Shown: positions 43,717-55,677 of the stretch, in pieces | How the letters are laid out: each line of letters begins with the position of its first letter | Position numbering within the stretch: position 1 is the first letter of the stretch | NCBI RefSeq assembly: GCF_018555685.1 | Contig: NZ_JAFLWW010000004.1 | Span: forward strand, 496,001-560,000 | Direction: 5' to 3' | DNA from: Aminobacter anthyllidis | GTDB lineage: Bacteria > Pseudomonadota > Alphaproteobacteria > Rhizobiales > Rhizobiaceae | Length of the DNA stretch: 64,000 bases | Made by a program: the position numbers and the translations under genes | The notes under the pieces: generated by a model | Told to the model about the DNA's origin: nothing | Database searches by the model: none | Seen by the model: the letters and a program-made list of their open reading frames with translations, nothing else

Positions 43717-44810
43717 CGGGACAGCCGAAACGAACACCGCTCCACGACCTGCATGTCGAGCTCGGCGGCAAGATCGTCGACTTCGCCGGCTGGGCGATGC
43801 CGGTCCAATATCCAGCTGGCATTATCGCCGAACACAATGCGTGCCGCACCAAAGCCGCGCTGTTTGACGTCTCGCATATGGGGCAGGTCGAACTGCACGG
43901 GGAGTTAGCGGCAGCCGAGTTGGAGCGGCTGGTGCCGAGCGCCATGGTTGGGCTTGCGCCAGGAAAGGCGCGCTACACCATGTTCACCAATCAGAATGGC
44001 AGCATTCTCGACGACCTGATCGTCTCCAATGCCGGCGACCACCTGTTTGTGGTGGTCAACGCAGCGATGCGCGATCAGGATATCGCCCATATGCGCGACA
44101 ACCTCGCCGGGATCAGGGTTGTCGAGCGCTCCGATCTGGCGCTGGTGGCGGTCCAGGGACCGAAGGCTGAGGCGGTGGTCGCGTCACTGGCGCCGGCTGC
44201 GGCACACCTGCGCTTCATGGAGACGGCCAAGGCCGACCTGGCAGGCATTCCCTGCCGCATCTCGCGCCTGGGCTATACCGGCGAGGACGGCTACGAGATC
44301 TCGATGCCGGCCAGCGAGGCGGAGAAAGTGGCCCGCGCGCTACTCGCCCACGAGGACTGCGAGCCTGCCGGCCTGGGCGCCCGCGACAGCCTTCGCCTGG
44401 AAGCCGGGCTTTGCCTTTACGGCAACGATATCGACACGCGGACATCGCCGATCGAGGCTCAGCTCAATTGGGCGATCCAGAAACGACGGCGCGAGGAGGG
44501 CGGGTTTCCCGGAGAGGAACGTATCCTGCGCGAACTGGCGTCGGGCCCGGCACGAAAGCTGGTCGGTCTGTTGCCGGAAGGGCGCGCACCGGCCCGCCAG
44601 TCCACGCAGATCGTCGATGCTGTTGGAGCGGTCATCGGTGAGGTGACATCGGGAGGTTTTGGGCCGACGGTGGGTGGGCCAGTGTCGCTCGGATACGTGC
44701 TGGCGTCGCATGCCGCCCCGGACACGCCAGTCAGCCTTGTCATTCGCGGCAACCCCGTTCCGGCCAGGGTCGTGTCGCTGCCGTTCGTTCCGCACAACTA
44801 CAAGCGCTAG
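43713..44810 (+). CDS. gcvT: Glycine cleavage system T protein (aminomethyltransferase)
   Basis: A 365-residue folate enzyme that releases ammonia and transfers the methylene carbon from lipoylated GcvH to tetrahydrofolate. Seen are [26 protein letters not shown] (split), the folate-binding VSHMGQVEL, the [16 protein letters not shown] block and [21 protein letters not shown]. The C-terminal [22 protein letters not shown] is also conserved. The ATG overlapping the lipA stop has GGGAG eight bases upstream and is preferred to the ATG six bases earlier. It forms an operon with lipA, gcvH and gcvP. Confidence 0.95.
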   Translation: MTGQPKRTPLHDLHVELGGKIVDFAGWAMPVQYPAGIIAEHNACRTKAALFDVSHMGQVELHGELAAAELERLVPSAMVGLAPGKARYTMFTNQNGSILDDLIVSNAGDHLFVVVNAAMRDQDIAHMRDNLAGIRVVERSDLALVAVQGPKAEAVVASLAPAAAHLRFMETAKADLAGIPCRISRLGYTGEDGYEISMPASEAEKVARALLAHEDCEPAGLGARDSLRLEAGLCLYGNDIDTRTSPIEAQLNWAIQKRRREEGGFPGEERILRELASGPARKLVGLLPEGRAPARQSTQIVDAVGAVIGEVTSGGFGPTVGGPVSLGYVLASHAAPDTPVSLVIRGNPVPARVVSLPFVPHNYKR

Positions 44811-44821
44811 GGAGAGCCATG

Positions 44822-45187
44822 ATGAGCACCTTTTACACCGACGACCACGAATGGGTTCGAGTCACCGGCGATCACGCGGTGGTGGGCATCACCAGACACG
44901 CCGCCGACCAGCTTGGCGACGTCGTCTTCGTCGAGTTGAGGGCGGCAGGCGAGCGTTTCGCCAAATCGGACGAGATCGGAGTGATCGAGAGCGTCAAGGC
45001 CGCGAGCCCGATCTACGCGCCGGTGGCGGGTGAGGTCATCCAGACCAACCAGGCAGTGGTCGATGTGACTTCGATCCTCAATGACGATCCGGAGGCAACC
45101 GGCTGGCTCTACAAGATCAAGCTTGCCGACGTCGCCGAACTCGATGGCCTGATGGATGCAGATGCCTATGCCGCGCTGATCGCGTGA
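44822..45187 (+). CDS. gcvH: Glycine cleavage system H protein
   Basis: A 121-residue lipoyl carrier that shuttles the aminomethyl group between GcvP, GcvT and the L protein. TDDHEWVRV opens the domain; the lipoylated lysine is Lys59 in [24 protein letters not shown], then the [10 protein letters not shown] strand, complete the fold. GGAGA six bases upstream favours the second of two adjacent ATGs. It lies 11 bases behind gcvT and 10 before gcvP. Confidence 0.96.
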   Translation: MSTFYTDDHEWVRVTGDHAVVGITRHAADQLGDVVFVELRAAGERFAKSDEIGVIESVKAASPIYAPVAGEVIQTNQAVVDVTSILNDDPEATGWLYKIKLADVAELDGLMDADAYAALIA

Positions 45188-45197
45188 GGAGGGTCCC

Positions 45198-48050
45198 ATG
45201 TCGCTCAAACTGACACAGTACGAACCCTATGATTTTGCCAACCGACGCCATATCGGGCCGTCGCCTTCCGAAATGGCGGCAATGCTTGAAACGCTCGGCC
45301 TGCCGAGCGTCGACGCACTGATCGAAGAGACCATTCCCTCGGCGATCCGGCGCAGCAAGCCGCTGGCCTTTGGCCCGGCACTTTCCGAGCGGGACGCACT
45401 GCATCACATGCGCCAGGTGGCGGGCAAGAACCACGTGCTGACCTCGCTGATCGGGCAGGGCTACTACGGCACGACCACGCCGCCTGTGATCTTGCGCAAC
45501 ATTCTGGAGAACCCGGCCTGGTACACGGCCTACACACCTTACCAGCCCGAGATTTCACAAGGTCGGCTCGAGGCGTTGTTGAACTTCCAGACGATGATCT
45601 CCGACTTGACCGGCCTCGATATCGCCAATGCGTCTTTGCTGGACGAGGCAACTGCCGCGGCCGAGGCGATGACCATGGCAAAACGAGGCGCGAAATCGAA
45701 AGCCACGGCGTTTTTCGTCGACGAGAATTGTCATCCCCAGACCATCGCGGTGATCCAGACGCGCGCTCAGCCGCTCGATATCAAGGTCATCGTGGGCGAC
45801 CCCGATGACATGGTTTCGGAAAACGTCTTCGGAGCGATCTTCCAGTATCCGGGCACGTACGGCCATGTGCGCGATCTGACCGGGGTCATCCAAGAACTGC
45901 ACAAGGCGAGCGCAATCGCCGTCGTGGCTGCCGATCCGCTGGCCCTGACGCTGCTGAAGGCCCCGGGCGAAATGGGCGCCGACATCGCGGTCGGTTCGAC
46001 CCAGCGCTTCGGCGTGCCGATCGGCTACGGCGGCCCCCACGCCGCATACATGGCCTGCCGCCAGGAGTTCGTGCGGGCCATGCCCGGCCGCATCATCGGC
46101 GTGTCGATCGACGCGCGTGGAAACCGCGCCTACCGGCTGACATTGCAGACGCGCGAGCAGCATATTCGCCGCGAGAAGGCCAATTCGAATGTCTGCACCG
46201 CGCAAGCGTTGCTGGCGGTCATGGCGGCGATGTACGCTATTTTCCACGGCCCGGAGGGCTTGCAGGCGATCGCCCAAAGCATCCATCGCAAAACGGTTCG
46301 GCTCGCCAAGGGGCTGGAGGAACTGGGCTTCAAGGTTTCGCCGGAGGCCTTCTTCGACACGATCACGGTCGAAGTCGGTGCCATGCAGGGCGTCATTCTC
46401 AATGCGGCCGTCGCCAACAACGTCAACCTTCGCAAAATCTCGACCGACCGCGTCGGCATCAGTCTCGACGAACTGACCCGGCCTGAGACCATCGAGGCGG
46501 TATGGCGGGCCTTCGGCGGCAACATGAAGGACGACAGCACCAAGATCCGCGAATACCGGCTGCCCGAAGCACTGATGCGCGAGAGCAACTATCTCATGCA
46601 TCCGATCTTCCACATGAACCGGGCCGAAGCCGAAATGACCCGCTACATGCGGCGTCTTGCGGATCGCGATCTGGCGCTCGACCGGGCGATGATCCCGCTT
46701 GGCTCGTGCACGATGAAGCTCAACGCGACGGTGGAAATGATCCCGGTCACCTGGCCGGAATTCGCCAACCTGCATCCGTTCGCTCCGCTCGACCAAGCGC
46801 AAGGTTATGCCGAGATGATCGCCGATCTCTCGAACATGCTGTGCGATGTCACCGGCTATGATGCCGTTTCGATGCAGCCCAACTCCGGCGCACAAGGCGA
46901 ATATGCCGGGCTGCTGGCGATCCGTGGATATCACCTTGCGCGTGGCCAGGGACACCGGGATGTCTGCTTGATCCCGACGTCGGCCCACGGCACCAATCCA
47001 GCCTCCGCCCAGATGGTGGGTTGGCGCGTCGTGCCGGTCAGGTCGGCGGAAAACGGCGACATCGACATCGAGGACTTCAGGGCCAAGGCGCGCGAGCATA
47101 GCGCAAACCTTGCCGCCTGCATGATCACGTATCCTTCGACGCACGGCGTCTTTGAAGAATCCGTGCGCGAGGTGTGCGACATCACCCACGAGCATGGGGG
47201 CCAGGTCTACATCGACGGCGCCAACATGAACGCCATGGTCGGGCTGGTGGCCCCAGGCGAGATCGGTGGCGACGTCTCGCATCTCAACCTGCACAAGACC
47301 TTCTGCATTCCTCATGGCGGCGGCGGGCCCGGTATGGGTCCGATCGGCGTCAAGCACCACCTGATCCCACACCTGCCGGGGCATCCCGAGACAGGTGGGC
47401 ACGCGGGCCCCGTTTCGGCAGCGCCCTATGGCTCGCCCTCGATCCTGACCATTTCCTGGGCCTACTGCCTACTGATGGGTGGTGCCGGGCTGACGCAGGC
47501 GAGCAAGATAGCGATCCTGAACGCCAACTACATCGCCAAGCGATTGGAGGGGGCCTATCCGATTCTCTACACCGCGCCGACCGGACGGGTGGCTCATGAG
47601 TGCATCATCGACACCCGCGCGCTCAAGGAAACCTCGGGCGTCAGTGTAGAGGATGTCGCCAAGCGGCTGATGGATTGCGGTTTTCACGCACCGACGATGA
47701 GCTGGCCGGTTCCCGGCACGCTGATGATCGAACCGACCGAGTCCGAGCCGAAGGCCGAGCTCGACCGCTTCATCACCGCGATGCTTGCGATCCGTGCCGA
47801 AGCGCAAGCCATCGAAGATGGTGCGATTGACCGCGACAACAACCCGCTGAAGAACGCGCCGCACACGGTCGAGGATCTGGTTGGCGAATGGGAACGGCCA
47901 TATTCCCGCGAGCAGGGCTGCTTCCCGCCCGGGGCGTTCCGCGTCGACAAGTACTGGCCGCCCGTCAATCGCGTCGACAATGCGTTCGGCGACCGAAACC
48001 TGGTCTGCACCTGTCCGCCGATGGAAGACTACGCGGAGGCCGCCGAGTAG
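45198..48050 (+). CDS. gcvP: Glycine dehydrogenase (decarboxylating), P protein
   Basis: A 950-residue single-chain PLP enzyme that decarboxylates glycine. The N-terminal (non-catalytic) half opens with [10 protein letters not shown] and contains [21 protein letters not shown]. The catalytic half has the PLP lysine Lys700 in [30 protein letters not shown] and the C-terminal [22 protein letters not shown] (split) are conserved. The length is normal. No L protein (lpd) gene lies in the window, so one from an alpha-keto acid dehydrogenase must serve. It ends the lipA-gcvTHP operon. Confidence 0.97.
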   Translation: MSLKLTQYEPYDFANRRHIGPSPSEMAAMLETLGLPSVDALIEETIPSAIRRSKPLAFGPALSERDALHHMRQVAGKNHVLTSLIGQGYYGTTTPPVILRNILENPAWYTAYTPYQPEISQGRLEALLNFQTMISDLTGLDIANASLLDEATAAAEAMTMAKRGAKSKATAFFVDENCHPQTIAVIQTRAQPLDIKVIVGDPDDMVSENVFGAIFQYPGTYGHVRDLTGVIQELHKASAIAVVAADPLALTLLKAPGEMGADIAVGSTQRFGVPIGYGGPHAAYMACRQEFVRAMPGRIIGVSIDARGNRAYRLTLQTREQHIRREKANSNVCTAQALLAVMAAMYAIFHGPEGLQAIAQSIHRKTVRLAKGLEELGFKVSPEAFFDTITVEVGAMQGVILNAAVANNVNLRKISTDRVGISLDELTRPETIEAVWRAFGGNMKDDSTKIREYRLPEALMRESNYLMHPIFHMNRAEAEMTRYMRRLADRDLALDRAMIPLGSCTMKLNATVEMIPVTWPEFANLHPFAPLDQAQGYAEMIADLSNMLCDVTGYDAVSMQPNSGAQGEYAGLLAIRGYHLARGQGHRDVCLIPTSAHGTNPASAQMVGWRVVPVRSAENGDIDIEDFRAKAREHSANLAACMITYPSTHGVFEESVREVCDITHEHGGQVYIDGANMNAMVGLVAPGEIGGDVSHLNLHKTFCIPHGGGGPGMGPIGVKHHLIPHLPGHPETGGHAGPVSAAPYGSPSILTISWAYCLLMGGAGLTQASKIAILNANYIAKRLEGAYPILYTAPTGRVAHECIIDTRALKETSGVSVEDVAKRLMDCGFHAPTMSWPVPGTLMIEPTESEPKAELDRFITAMLAIRAEAQAIEDGAIDRDNNPLKNAPHTVEDLVGEWERPYSREQGCFPPGAFRVDKYWPPVNRVDNAFGDRNLVCTCPPMEDYAEAAE

Positions 48051-48485
48051 CAGGCTGTCCCGGCCTGGCTCTCGATGGGGTCAGGCCGGCACCTGACCTG
48101 TGTCCGGTGCCCGGTTGACGCAAATTGGTCGGAGGAGACCACAAATGCCTTTCGCACGCGGTGTTGGCTGGATGGTCGTTGATCGTCGTGACGGTTCCGA
48201 TACATCCGGGACGGAGAGCCGGAGCTTGAAACCGAGCGCCCCTGCTTTCTGGTCCAGAATCGTGACGGCTTTGGCTGCCGTCGCCTGGCTGGCCAGGGCG
48301 CGTCGGGCCGCCTCGGTTCGCAGCAGCGAAGTCCGCAAAACGCACACCACCTGACAACGTTCAACTGATCGCTGTGCGAGCTCGCGGCTCGCAGCGGGGG
48401 CTGGCGGTCATCCGCCGGCCACGGCGGCGATCTGTTGGCCAGTGTAATTGTACTCGACATCCAACAGGTCCCAAGGGAGGACATC
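48051..48485. other. Gap between gcvP and glyA
   Basis: About 430 bases. A frame from 48145 to 48354 on the plus strand has a good GGAGGAG site before its ATG, but its 69-residue product (Arg/Ser-rich with one Ala-Val stretch) resembles nothing I know. No glycine riboswitch was recognised. The glyA promoter should lie here. Confidence 0.35.
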
Positions 48486-49745
48486 ATGCTGAACACCAAC
48501 ATGCCTGGCGACGCGGTCGTTGCCGCGGCCATCGAGCGCGAGCTCGACCGGCAGAAGAACCAGATCGAACTGATCGCCTCGGAAAACATCGTCTCCGCCG
48601 ATGTGCTGGCAGCCCAAGGATCGGTGCTGACCAACAAATATGCCGAGGGCTATCCGGGCAAGCGCTACTATGGCGGCTGCGCGTTCGTTGACGAGATCGA
48701 GACGCTCGCCATCGAACGCGCCAAGCAGCTGTTTGGTGCTGGGTTTGCCAATGTCCAGCCGCATTCGGGCGCACAGGCCAACCAGGCGATATTGCTGGCG
48801 CTGCTCAACCCCGGCGACCGGGTGATGGGCATGTCACTGGCTCATGGCGGCCACCTGACACATGGCTCGCCGGTGACCATGTCGGGGAAATGGTTCGACA
48901 TCGTCAGCTACGAAGTGCGCCAGTCGGACCAGCATATCGACTATGAAGACGTCCGCGCCAAGGCATTGGCAACCAGGCCGAAGCTGATCATCGCCGGCGC
49001 CTCGGCCTATCCGCGCGCCATCGATTTCGCCGCGTTTCGCAGCATCGCCGACGAGGTTGGAGCCTATCTGATGGTCGACATGGCGCATTATGCCGGCCTC
49101 ATTGCCACCGGGCTCTATCCCGATCCGTTGCCGCATGCTCACGTTGTCACCACCACCACGCACAAGACCCTGCGGGGGCCGCGCGGCGGCATGATCCTGA
49201 CAAATGACGAGGCTCTGGCCAAGAAGTTCAATTCGGCGGTGTTCCCCGGCAACCAGGGCGGCCCGCTGATGCATGTCGTTGCCGCCAAGGCTGTGGCTTT
49301 CGGCGAGGCTTTGCGACCCGACTTCCGCGACTATGCGGCCAATGTCGTCAACAATGCCAAGGTGCTGTGCGAGACGCTGCTGGCCGGGGGTCTCGACATC
49401 GTCTCGGGCGGCACCGACTGCCACATGGTGCTGGTCGACCTCAGGCCGAAGGGCGTCAAGGGCCGCGACGCCGAGCATGCCCTGGAGCGTGCGGGCCTCA
49501 CCTGCAACAAGAATTCGATCCCCTTCGATCCCGAAAAGCCGGCCGTCACATCGGGCGTACGGCTCGGCACCGCGGCGGGAACAACGCGCGGCTTTGGCGC
49601 GGCAGAGTTCCACCGCATCGGTGAGCTGGTCTTGAAGGTCATCGACGCACTGGCATCCAACGGCGCGGAAGGCGACGCGGCCGTCGAGCAGGCGGTTCTC
49701 GCCGAAGTGCGGGGCCTCTGCCAGCGTTTCCCGATCTACCAGTAG
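48486..49745 (+). CDS. glyA: Serine hydroxymethyltransferase (second-copy type)
   Basis: A 419-residue PLP enzyme that joins glycine and methylene-tetrahydrofolate into serine. [48 protein letters not shown] and the PLP lysine Lys227 in [14 protein letters not shown] are all present, as are the C-terminal [24 protein letters not shown] precedes the ATG; a longer frame lacks similarity. It differs from housekeeping GlyA in context: it is grouped with gcv and sdaA, so it likely works in glycine catabolism, using the C1 unit made by the cleavage system. Confidence 0.96.
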   Translation: MLNTNMPGDAVVAAAIERELDRQKNQIELIASENIVSADVLAAQGSVLTNKYAEGYPGKRYYGGCAFVDEIETLAIERAKQLFGAGFANVQPHSGAQANQAILLALLNPGDRVMGMSLAHGGHLTHGSPVTMSGKWFDIVSYEVRQSDQHIDYEDVRAKALATRPKLIIAGASAYPRAIDFAAFRSIADEVGAYLMVDMAHYAGLIATGLYPDPLPHAHVVTTTTHKTLRGPRGGMILTNDEALAKKFNSAVFPGNQGGPLMHVVAAKAVAFGEALRPDFRDYAANVVNNAKVLCETLLAGGLDIVSGGTDCHMVLVDLRPKGVKGRDAEHALERAGLTCNKNSIPFDPEKPAVTSGVRLGTAAGTTRGFGAAEFHRIGELVLKVIDALASNGAEGDAAVEQAVLAEVRGLCQRFPIYQ

Positions 49746-49813
49746 CTCTTTCCACCAGCGTGCAGGGCGCAATCGCGCCCGGCGCGCCCCCTGCGATTCC
49801 CATGAGGCCGCGC

Positions 49814-51199
<1,386 letters not shown>

Positions 51200-51211
51200 C
51201 AGACGCGATCA

Positions 51212-51838
51212 TCATGTCGGAGCGCCGAACGCTTTTGCGAGGCCTGCAAGATCGGCACGGAAGGTGCGGTCAATCATCTCGTTGGAAATGTTGTCGTCCG
51301 CAATGAACTGAAAAAACCTGATGTTCTGCAGAGAAAACAATGTGTTGGCCAGAGCCGCTCTGTCGATGTTCTTCGCCAGCAAACCGTTGGACTGCAGATT
51401 TTCGATCAGCGAACCCATCAACTCGATCAGCACCTGATCCAGCTCGGCATAGGAGCGACCGAAATCCTGGCTGCCGAACTGGATGCTTGCCGCCAGCACC
51501 TCGCGCCAAGTCTGCTTGCTCAGATAGCTCATCGCGTGCTGGCGCAGGATCTGTCCGAACCATGCCACACTTTCGATCAGATCGCCGGGATCCTCGCGGA
51601 TCATTGCCTCAAGCTGCGCGATCAGCAGCTCGTCGCTTTCGCTGACCAGCGCCAGCAGAAGTCCCGCTTTGTTGCCGAAGTAATTGTAGACCGTAACGGG
51701 TGACAACTTCGCCTCGGCCGCGATCGCTTCGATCGTCACGTCGGCATACTTCTCGGACTCAAATTTCACTCGGGCAATCTCGAGGATGCTTTGGCGACGG
51801 CCCGCCTTTTGCTCCTCTCTCAAACCTACTGACTTCAT
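51212..51838 (-). CDS. TetR-family regulator of the BMP importer
   Basis: A 208-residue regulator. SILEIARVKFESEKYADVTIEAIAAEAKLSPVTVYNYFGNKAGLLLAL contains the helix-turn-helix (residues about 18-65). The C-terminal domain (WREVLAASIQFGSQDFGRSYAELDQVLIELM and NTLFSLQNIRFFQFI) is of the type seen in AcrR-like proteins. It is divergent to the BMP-family importer and converges on sdaA 12 bases away. It probably represses the importer until a ligand is available. Confidence 0.92.
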   Translation of the reverse strand: MKSVGLREEQKAGRRQSILEIARVKFESEKYADVTIEAIAAEAKLSPVTVYNYFGNKAGLLLALVSESDELLIAQLEAMIREDPGDLIESVAWFGQILRQHAMSYLSKQTWREVLAASIQFGSQDFGRSYAELDQVLIELMGSLIENLQSNGLLAKNIDRAALANTLFSLQNIRFFQFIADDNISNEMIDRTFRADLAGLAKAFGAPT

Positions 51839-51903
51839 CTCTTCTTAGCTTTCCATTTCTTGGCCACTTTGGCGTTTTGAGGGAAAAAGGGCAAGGAATT
51901 TTA

Positions 51904-51931
51904 TTGACAATAATTTTTTATAGCCTAAAAG
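51904..51931 (+). promoter_or_regulatory. Possible promoter of the BMP importer
   Basis: A TTGACA at 51904-51909 in an unusually AT-rich stretch is followed after about 16 bases by TAAAAG, 35 bases before the binding-protein start. The -35 is perfect, the -10 weak. Confidence 0.35.
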
Positions 51932-51965
51932 TTTTGTCGGAATAAATCATCAGGGAGGATGAATT

Positions 51966-52943
51966 ATGCTGAGGACAATTCTCAAGGGTCTGGGTCTCAA
52001 GAGCACGACGCTGGCCATGGCCGCGTTGGCGGTTACGCTGCCACAAGCACCGGTGCATGCCGACGATTTCAAAGTCGCGATCGTCCTGCCGGGTGTCATC
52101 ACCGACAACTCCTTTAATCAGGCTGGATATGAGGGCGTCGAGCGTGCGGCGCGCGAGCTCGGGATCGAGTTTGCCTATAGCGAAAAGACCGCACAGCCCG
52201 ATCAGCCCGAGGCGTTGGCTGATTACGCTCGCCGCGGCTACAATCTTGTCATCGGCCACGGCGGCGAGTTTCAGGATGCCGTGGATCGCATAGCGGGGCG
52301 GTTCCCCGATACCCAGTTTCTGGCAGTCAACGGAACCAAGGCGGGTGGCAACATCGCCATCATGAGCTTCGACTTCCCGGCACTCGGCTATGTGATGGGC
52401 TATGTTTCCGGCAAGGTATCGGAAACCGGGAAGGCCGGTTATGTCGGGGCCCAAAAGCTGAAGTTCTATGTCGAACTGGGCGAGGGGTTTGCCAAGGGCT
52501 TCACCGATGCGCGCCCCGATGGCGCCGTCTTTACCGCCTGGACGAATGATTGGGACGACGTAGCCAAGGGCAAGGAAGCCGCCTTGAACCTGATCGGTCA
52601 GGGCGCCGACGTGATCTTCGCGTCCATGGACAACGCCGTGGTCGGCAGCCTTCAGGGTGTCAAGGAAAAGGGCAAGATGGCGATCGGCATCTACTACGAT
52701 GCGATTGCCGATTGGCCCGACACCGTGATCCAGTCTGCAGTCTTTGACATGCGCAGCGCCATGGCGGACATCATCACCACCGCCAAGAACGGCAAGCTCG
52801 AGGGCAAGGCCTACATCTACGGACTGGACTCGTCCAAAGCCACGCGTATCGGCACATATGGTCCTGCCGTGCCTCAGGAGGTACAGCAAGAGGTCGACGA
52901 AGTGATCAAGAAGATCATTGCCGGTCAACTCACCACGCACTGA
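51966..52943 (+). CDS. BMP-family periplasmic binding protein of an ABC importer
   Basis: A 325-residue secreted binding protein of the basic-membrane-protein (PnrA/Med) class, which bind nucleosides and related purines. The signal region ends at APVHADD. FKVAIVLPGVITDNSFNQAGYEGVERAA is the class opening, GHGGEFQDAVDRIAGRFPDTQFLAVNGT (split) and SFDFPALGYVMGYVSG follow. It precedes an ATPase and two permeases of the matching type. AGGGAGGATGAATT precedes the ATG. The ligand could be a purine, pyrimidine, ureide or other small nitrogen compound. Confidence 0.93.
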   Translation: MLRTILKGLGLKSTTLAMAALAVTLPQAPVHADDFKVAIVLPGVITDNSFNQAGYEGVERAARELGIEFAYSEKTAQPDQPEALADYARRGYNLVIGHGGEFQDAVDRIAGRFPDTQFLAVNGTKAGGNIAIMSFDFPALGYVMGYVSGKVSETGKAGYVGAQKLKFYVELGEGFAKGFTDARPDGAVFTAWTNDWDDVAKGKEAALNLIGQGADVIFASMDNAVVGSLQGVKEKGKMAIGIYYDAIADWPDTVIQSAVFDMRSAMADIITTAKNGKLEGKAYIYGLDSSKATRIGTYGPAVPQEVQQEVDEVIKKIIAGQLTTH

Positions 52944-52962
52944 CCAAATCAGCCATTTGGCA

Positions 52963-52989
52963 GAAGAGGCAGCTCTTCACTGCCTCTTC
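52963..52989 (+). terminator. Hairpin between binding-protein and ATPase genes
   Basis: GAAGAGGCAG and CTGCCTCTTC form a perfect 10-bp stem with a 7-nt loop, 20 bases after the binding-protein stop. No U-tract follows. Such intercistronic stems commonly keep binding-protein mRNA in excess of the ATPase/permease mRNA. Confidence 0.55.
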
Positions 52990-53059
52990 GTCCCCTTCCG
53001 TCAGTACGTGACACCAGAACACTGGGTGATCTGTCGTGCGCACCAAGCAGGAACAGGCG

Positions 53060-54586
53060 ATGAAGACGTTTGCGCTTCAACTTGACCGTGTCAGCAAAGT
53101 CTTTGGTGACTTCCGTGCCCTGAACAACATCGACTTGCGTGTCGTTGCGGGCTCAATCCATGCAATTCTTGGAGAAAACGGCGCGGGCAAGACCACGCTG
53201 ATGAACATTCTCTATGGGCTTTACCAGCCAGATGGCGGCTCCATCACGTTGAATGGCCAGCCCGCCGTCATTCCTTCGCCCAGTGCGGCGATGGAGATGG
53301 GGATCGGCATGATCCATCAGCATTTCATGCTGGTAGACACGCTGACAGTCGTCGAAAATGTCGTCTTGGGCCTGCCGGGTCAGGGACTGCAGCTCTCGCT
53401 TGCCGAGCATGCTGCCCGGCTGACCGAGCTGAGCCAGACGTACGGGTTCGACATTGATCCGCATGTCGAGATCTGGAAGCTGCCGATTGGCATGCGCCAA
53501 CGCGTCGAAATCCTCAAGGTGCTGTATCGCCAGGCGAACATCATCATCCTCGACGAACCCACCAGCGTGCTTGCCCCCAACGAGGTGGCCAGTTTCCTGG
53601 AGGGACTGAAACGACTGCGCGATGCCGGCAAGACGGTGATCTTCATCACCCACAAGCTCGATGAGGTGGCCGAAGTAGCCGACCGCATCACCGTCATGCG
53701 GCTTGGCCAGGTCACGGCCGAAACCGAGGTGGCAAGCATCACCACCCGCGACATGGCGCGGATGATGGTCGGACGCGACGTCGTACTGACGGCGTTCGAA
53801 AAACCGGACACCCCGCCGGGACCGCTCAGAGTCGTCGCTCGCAATCTTAGCGCCATCGACAACAGGGGCATCCAGGCGCTCAAGGATGTGTCGTTTGAGA
53901 TCCGCTCTGGCGAGATTCTTGGCGTGGCCGGGGTTGATGGCAACGGGCAGGCCGAACTTGCCGAGGTGCTGACCGGCATGCGTGCGCCAAGCGCAGGCAG
54001 CCTGGCTGTGGATGGCGAGGACATAACCGCGCTGTCGGTATACGACCGCCGGCATCGGATCGGACTGTCTTATGTTCCCGAGGATCGGCACCACACTGGT
54101 CTGGTGCTTGATTTTTCGGTGATGAAAAACGCGATGCTGCGTGATTTCCGCGTCGCGCCCTTCTCGAAAAACGGCGTGCTGGACATGCGCCGCGCAAGAG
54201 AAGTCACCGATGCCTGGGTGAAGCAGTTTGACGTGCGTCTGCGCTCCGTCGATCAGGCGGTGCGGTTCCTTTCGGGTGGCAACCAGCAAAAGCTGATCTT
54301 TGCGCGCGAAGTCGAATGCCGCCCGCGTGTCATGGTGGTCATGCAGCCCTGCAAGGGGCTGGATGTCGGAGCCATCGAGGTACTGCAACGCGCCATCCTG
54401 AGCGAACGTCAACGCGGCACGGCAATCCTCTACATCTCGACCGAACTCGAGCACATCCTCAATGTCTGCGACCGCGTGGCGGTCATGTGCGCAGGTCGGA
54501 TCACCGGAATTCTGCGCCCGCAAGACGCTACCGACGCTCGCGTCGGTGCCTTGATGGGTGGCATCAGCGAAGCGGAGAGTGCCTGA
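53060..54586 (+). CDS. BMP-type ABC importer ATPase (two tandem nucleotide-binding domains)
   Basis: A 508-residue subunit with two ATPase modules. Module 1: Walker A GENGAGKT (38-45), a degenerate signature LPIGMRQRVEI and Walker B IIILDEPTSVLAP. Module 2: a degenerate Walker A (GVDGNGQAEL, no Lys), intact signature LSGGNQQKL and an altered Walker B (VMQPCKGLDVG). One catalytic and one degenerate site is normal for the nucleoside-type (YufO/RbsA-like) subunits. The ATG with AGGAACAGG upstream is preferred to a GTG 24 bases earlier. The stop overlaps the first permease by one base. Confidence 0.93.
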   Translation: MKTFALQLDRVSKVFGDFRALNNIDLRVVAGSIHAILGENGAGKTTLMNILYGLYQPDGGSITLNGQPAVIPSPSAAMEMGIGMIHQHFMLVDTLTVVENVVLGLPGQGLQLSLAEHAARLTELSQTYGFDIDPHVEIWKLPIGMRQRVEILKVLYRQANIIILDEPTSVLAPNEVASFLEGLKRLRDAGKTVIFITHKLDEVAEVADRITVMRLGQVTAETEVASITTRDMARMMVGRDVVLTAFEKPDTPPGPLRVVARNLSAIDNRGIQALKDVSFEIRSGEILGVAGVDGNGQAELAEVLTGMRAPSAGSLAVDGEDITALSVYDRRHRIGLSYVPEDRHHTGLVLDFSVMKNAMLRDFRVAPFSKNGVLDMRRAREVTDAWVKQFDVRLRSVDQAVRFLSGGNQQKLIFAREVECRPRVMVVMQPCKGLDVGAIEVLQRAILSERQRGTAILYISTELEHILNVCDRVAVMCAGRITGILRPQDATDARVGALMGGISEAESA

Positions 54587-55677
54587 TGCTCGACATCATA
54601 CGCTACGTCTACATGCTGCGTCCGGTCTGGGCCGTGCTTGCCGCACTGTTTGTCGGTGCAGGCTTGATTGCGGTGTCCGGCGTAAACCCGCTCACCGCCT
54701 ATTCCGAACTCTTTTCGGGCGCCTTCCTGGACTACTACGGCCTTGCCGGAACGCTGGTGAAGACCTCGCCCATCCTGCTGGCCGGCCTTGCCGTGATCCT
54801 GCCTTTGCGCGCCGGATTGCTGAACATCGGCGTCGAAGGCCAGATCTACATGGGCGGCCTGTTTTCGACCTTCGCAGCCCTGCTGCTTCCTCCCATGCCA
54901 GCAATGATCCACTTGCCGATCTGCATCCTTTTTGGGGCACTCGGAGGCGGGTTATGGGGGCTGATCCCCGGCTATCTCAAGGCGTTGCATGGTTTGAACG
55001 AGGTCATCGTCACCATCTTGCTGAACTTCATCGCGATCAACATCGTCAGCTTCGTGGTGGGTGGGCCGATGATGCAGGAAGGCGCCCCCTATCCCTATTC
55101 CGATGAAATCGGTGAACAGCTGTTCTTGCCGATCGTCCTGCCTGGCACCGACGCACATATCGGCTTTCTTGTCGGGCTGGTGCTGGCGGTCGCGATGTAT
55201 TTCTTGCTGCGCTTCACCACGACCGGCTTCGCCCTGGACACGATCGGAAGCAACCCCCAGGCCGCTCGTTATGCAGGCATTCCGGTGCGCCGCTATGTCA
55301 TGCTGAGCATGTTCGCTGCCGGCGCCATTGGCGGCCTGGCTGGGGCGCTGGAAATTCTCGGGTTGAAGCACCGGCTGTATCATCTGTTTTCGCCGGGTTA
55401 CGGGTTCGATGGCATCGTCGTGGCCTTCATGGCCCAGCTCAACCCGTTGTTTGCTCCGGTCGCGGCATTTTTCCTCAGCGGCCTCAAGGCAGGAGCCCTG
55501 GTGATGCAGCGGGCCGTCGGGCTCGAAAGCACCGTGATCGAGGCGATTCTCGGCCTGGTCATCATCTTCGTCGCCGCCAGCCTTGCCTTCACCTACAACC
55601 GTACGTTCTGGAAGCTGCTTCTCGAACGCCGGCGTCAGGTCGAGGCCGACCTTGGCGCAAGCATGGGAGAGAAATAG
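54586..55677 (+). CDS. BMP-type ABC importer permease 1
   Basis: A 363-residue inner-membrane permease of the BPD_transp_2 class with about nine or ten helices. RAGLLNIGVEGQIYMGGLFSTFAAL is the diagnostic block, GLNEVIVTILLNFIAINIVSF and RYAGIPVRRYVMLSMFAAGAIGGLAGALE follow. The TGATG overlap with the ATPase gene and the one-base overlap with the next permease show tight coupling. Confidence 0.93.
   Translation: MLDIIRYVYMLRPVWAVLAALFVGAGLIAVSGVNPLTAYSELFSGAFLDYYGLAGTLVKTSPILLAGLAVILPLRAGLLNIGVEGQIYMGGLFSTFAALLLPPMPAMIHLPICILFGALGGGLWGLIPGYLKALHGLNEVIVTILLNFIAINIVSFVVGGPMMQEGAPYPYSDEIGEQLFLPIVLPGTDAHIGFLVGLVLAVAMYFLLRFTTTGFALDTIGSNPQAARYAGIPVRRYVMLSMFAAGAIGGLAGALEILGLKHRLYHLFSPGYGFDGIVVAFMAQLNPLFAPVAAFFLSGLKAGALVMQRAVGLESTVIEAILGLVIIFVAASLAFTYNRTFWKLLLERRRQVEADLGASMGEK

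Noticed and set aside
45555-47402. 615-codon open frame antisense to gcvP
   Set aside because: It is the complement of a strongly conserved, full-length gcvP and has no family-like motifs; long antisense frames are expected in high-G+C DNA.
48145-48354. 69-codon frame with a good GGAGGAG site between gcvP and glyA
   Set aside because: The product is Arg/Ser-rich, resembles no known family, and the opposite strand is equally open, so coding cannot be supported.
48051-48485. Possible glycine riboswitch before glyA
   Set aside because: No tandem aptamer-like conserved core was recognised; a covariance-model search would be needed to settle it.
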